Below, piece after piece: positions 5,688 to 6,239 of a DNA stretch of 6,239 nt (within the stretch, counting starts at the first letter, position 1; each line of letters begins with the position of its first letter). The position numbers were made by a program, and so were the translations under genes. The notes beneath the pieces are model-generated. The model was not told where the DNA came from. It saw only the letters and a program-made list of their open reading frames with translations, and made no database searches. Source of the DNA: Lachnospiraceae bacterium (GTDB lineage: Bacteria > Bacillota > Clostridia > Lachnospirales > Lachnospiraceae); the NCBI GenBank assembly GCA_024684155.1, contig JAIKXK010000037.1, positions 1 through 6,239 of the forward strand. Direction: 5' to 3'.

Positions 5688-5695
5688 CTCCTCCC
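5688..5695 (-). promoter_or_regulatory. Strong ribosome binding site before the interrupted short ORF
   Basis: GGGAGGAG on the minus strand, seven bases before ATG 5680-5678. Such a strong site shows that translation does start here, even though the frame closes after 18 codons. Confidence 0.65.
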
Positions 5696-5723
5696 ATCAT
5701 ATAACTGATTAAAGCTATAAACA

Positions 5724-5752
5724 ATTATAATTTGCTTTGATCGGTCTATGAA
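5724..5752 (-). promoter_or_regulatory. Likely promoter of the short ORF and the 192-residue gene
   Basis: TTCATA (5752-5747), 17 bases, then a perfect TATAAT (5729-5724). A start near 5717 lies about 37 bases before ATG 5680. The promoter sits just after the Nudix gene terminator, consistent with a new transcription unit. Confidence 0.55.
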
Positions 5753-5762
5753 TAAACTATGA

Positions 5763-5801
5763 GTATAAAAATAACCACTATCTCTTTATGAAATAGTGGT
5801 T
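5763..5801 (-). terminator. Intrinsic terminator of the Nudix gene
   Basis: A 9-bp perfect stem, AACCACTAT (5773-5781) with ATAGTGGTT (5793-5801), and an 11-base loop. Reading minus, it is followed by ATTTTTATAC (5772-5763). It begins nine bases after the Nudix stop codon. Confidence 0.8.
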
Positions 5802-5810
5802 TTATAATAT

Positions 5811-6212
5811 TTAAATACTCTTTCTTATCTTCTCAATCAACGTTATATCCGCCGGTAGCCAATCCACAGAATCTAACTTTTCTTTTGTAAGCCATTTTGC
5901 TGCTTCATGCTCACGAAGTACTAAGTCTCCTGATACCACTTCTGCCCAAAAACAGTCCATAGAAAGATGAAATGTCGGATAATCATACTCGATCGTATCA
6001 ATTAAATCTCCTACATTTATTTCTGTATCTAATTCTTCTTTAATTTCTCGTGTCAAAGCTTCTTCCGGAGTTTCACCTTCTTCAATCTTTCCACCAGGGA
6101 ATTCCCATCCATCTTTGAATTCGCCATATCCTCTCTGGGTGGCAAAGATTATTGGTTCACCATTTTCATTTACAGCTTTTATTATCGCTGCTACTACTCG
6201 TATTGTTTTCAT
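5811..6212 (-). CDS. MutT-like Nudix hydrolase (nucleoside triphosphate pyrophosphohydrolase)
   Basis: A 133-residue cytoplasmic Nudix protein, the normal size for the MutT/NudG group, which hydrolyse oxidised or non-canonical (d)NTPs such as 8-oxo-dGTP or CTP derivatives to monophosphate and pyrophosphate. The Nudix box starts at Gly41 in WEFPGGKIEEGE, continues through TPEEALT and ends with the metal-binding REIKEE (55-60). The Gly of the usual REUxEExGU is replaced by Asp62, a change common in this subgroup. The N-terminal VVAAII and the C-terminal EHEAAKWLTKEKLDSVDWLPAD are typical of NudG/MutT proteins. AGAGGA (6223-6218), five bases before ATG, supports the start. The promoter lies at or beyond the window edge, and the gene ends at its own terminator. 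Exact substrate is uncertain. Confidence 0.92.
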   Translation of the reverse strand: MKTIRVVAAIIKAVNENGEPIIFATQRGYGEFKDGWEFPGGKIEEGETPEEALTREIKEELDTEINVGDLIDTIEYDYPTFHLSMDCFWAEVVSGDLVLREHEAAKWLTKEKLDSVDWLPADITLIEKIRKSI

Positions 6213-6239
6213 TCAAGTCCTCTATTCATTTACAATATA

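Noticed and set aside
1..6239. CRISPR arrays, tRNA or rRNA genes, toxin-antitoxin or defence modules
   Set aside because: No regularly spaced direct repeats, no RNA gene signatures and no defence-related domains were seen on either strand.

Overview
The window looks like a chromosomal stretch from a low-GC Firmicute, most likely a Clostridia/Lachnospiraceae-type anaerobe. This rests on AT-rich intergenic DNA, strong AGGAGG-type ribosome sites, TTGACA/TATAAT promoters, a CIRCE heat-shock operator, and the style of the Lon, MalY-type and Nudix proteins. The family-level placement is inference from protein style, with no database search. I see no phage, transposon, CRISPR or toxin-antitoxin module.

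Layout: almost everything is on the minus strand. From the right edge leftwards: a MutT-type Nudix hydrolase (6212-5811) with its own terminator; a promoter, a short ORF interrupted by an in-frame TAG (5680-5561) and a 192-residue protein of unknown function (5542-4964); on the plus strand, one small thioredoxin-like gene (4651-4980) whose 3' end overlaps that protein's gene; a two-gene unit of a half-size EamA/DMT membrane protein (4496-4083) and a MalY/PatB-type PLP C-S lyase or aminotransferase (4020-2800); a regulatory region of about 150 bp; the ATP-dependent protease Lon (2648-354); and a tightly coupled 50-residue gene (341-189) ending at an intrinsic terminator.

Regulation: the lon leader is the best regulatory story. 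A perfect sigma-A promoter is followed by a terminator-like hairpin, then a near-perfect CIRCE operator (expected target of HrcA), then the AGGAGG site of lon. This predicts heat-shock control of lon and of the 50-residue protein, with possible attenuation in the leader.

Structure: the left edge carries a perfect 128-bp inverted repeat (1-128 against 166-293) around the terminator. It duplicates the last 34 codons of the 50-residue gene in opposite orientation and runs off the window edge. It could be a real inverted duplication, but a fold-back sequencing or assembly artefact at a contig end is at least as likely. Nothing else amounts to a clearly new multi-gene system. The candidates worth a second look are the lon leader, the 50-residue lon partner, the TAG-interrupted ORF with its 192-residue neighbour, and the inverted repeat.
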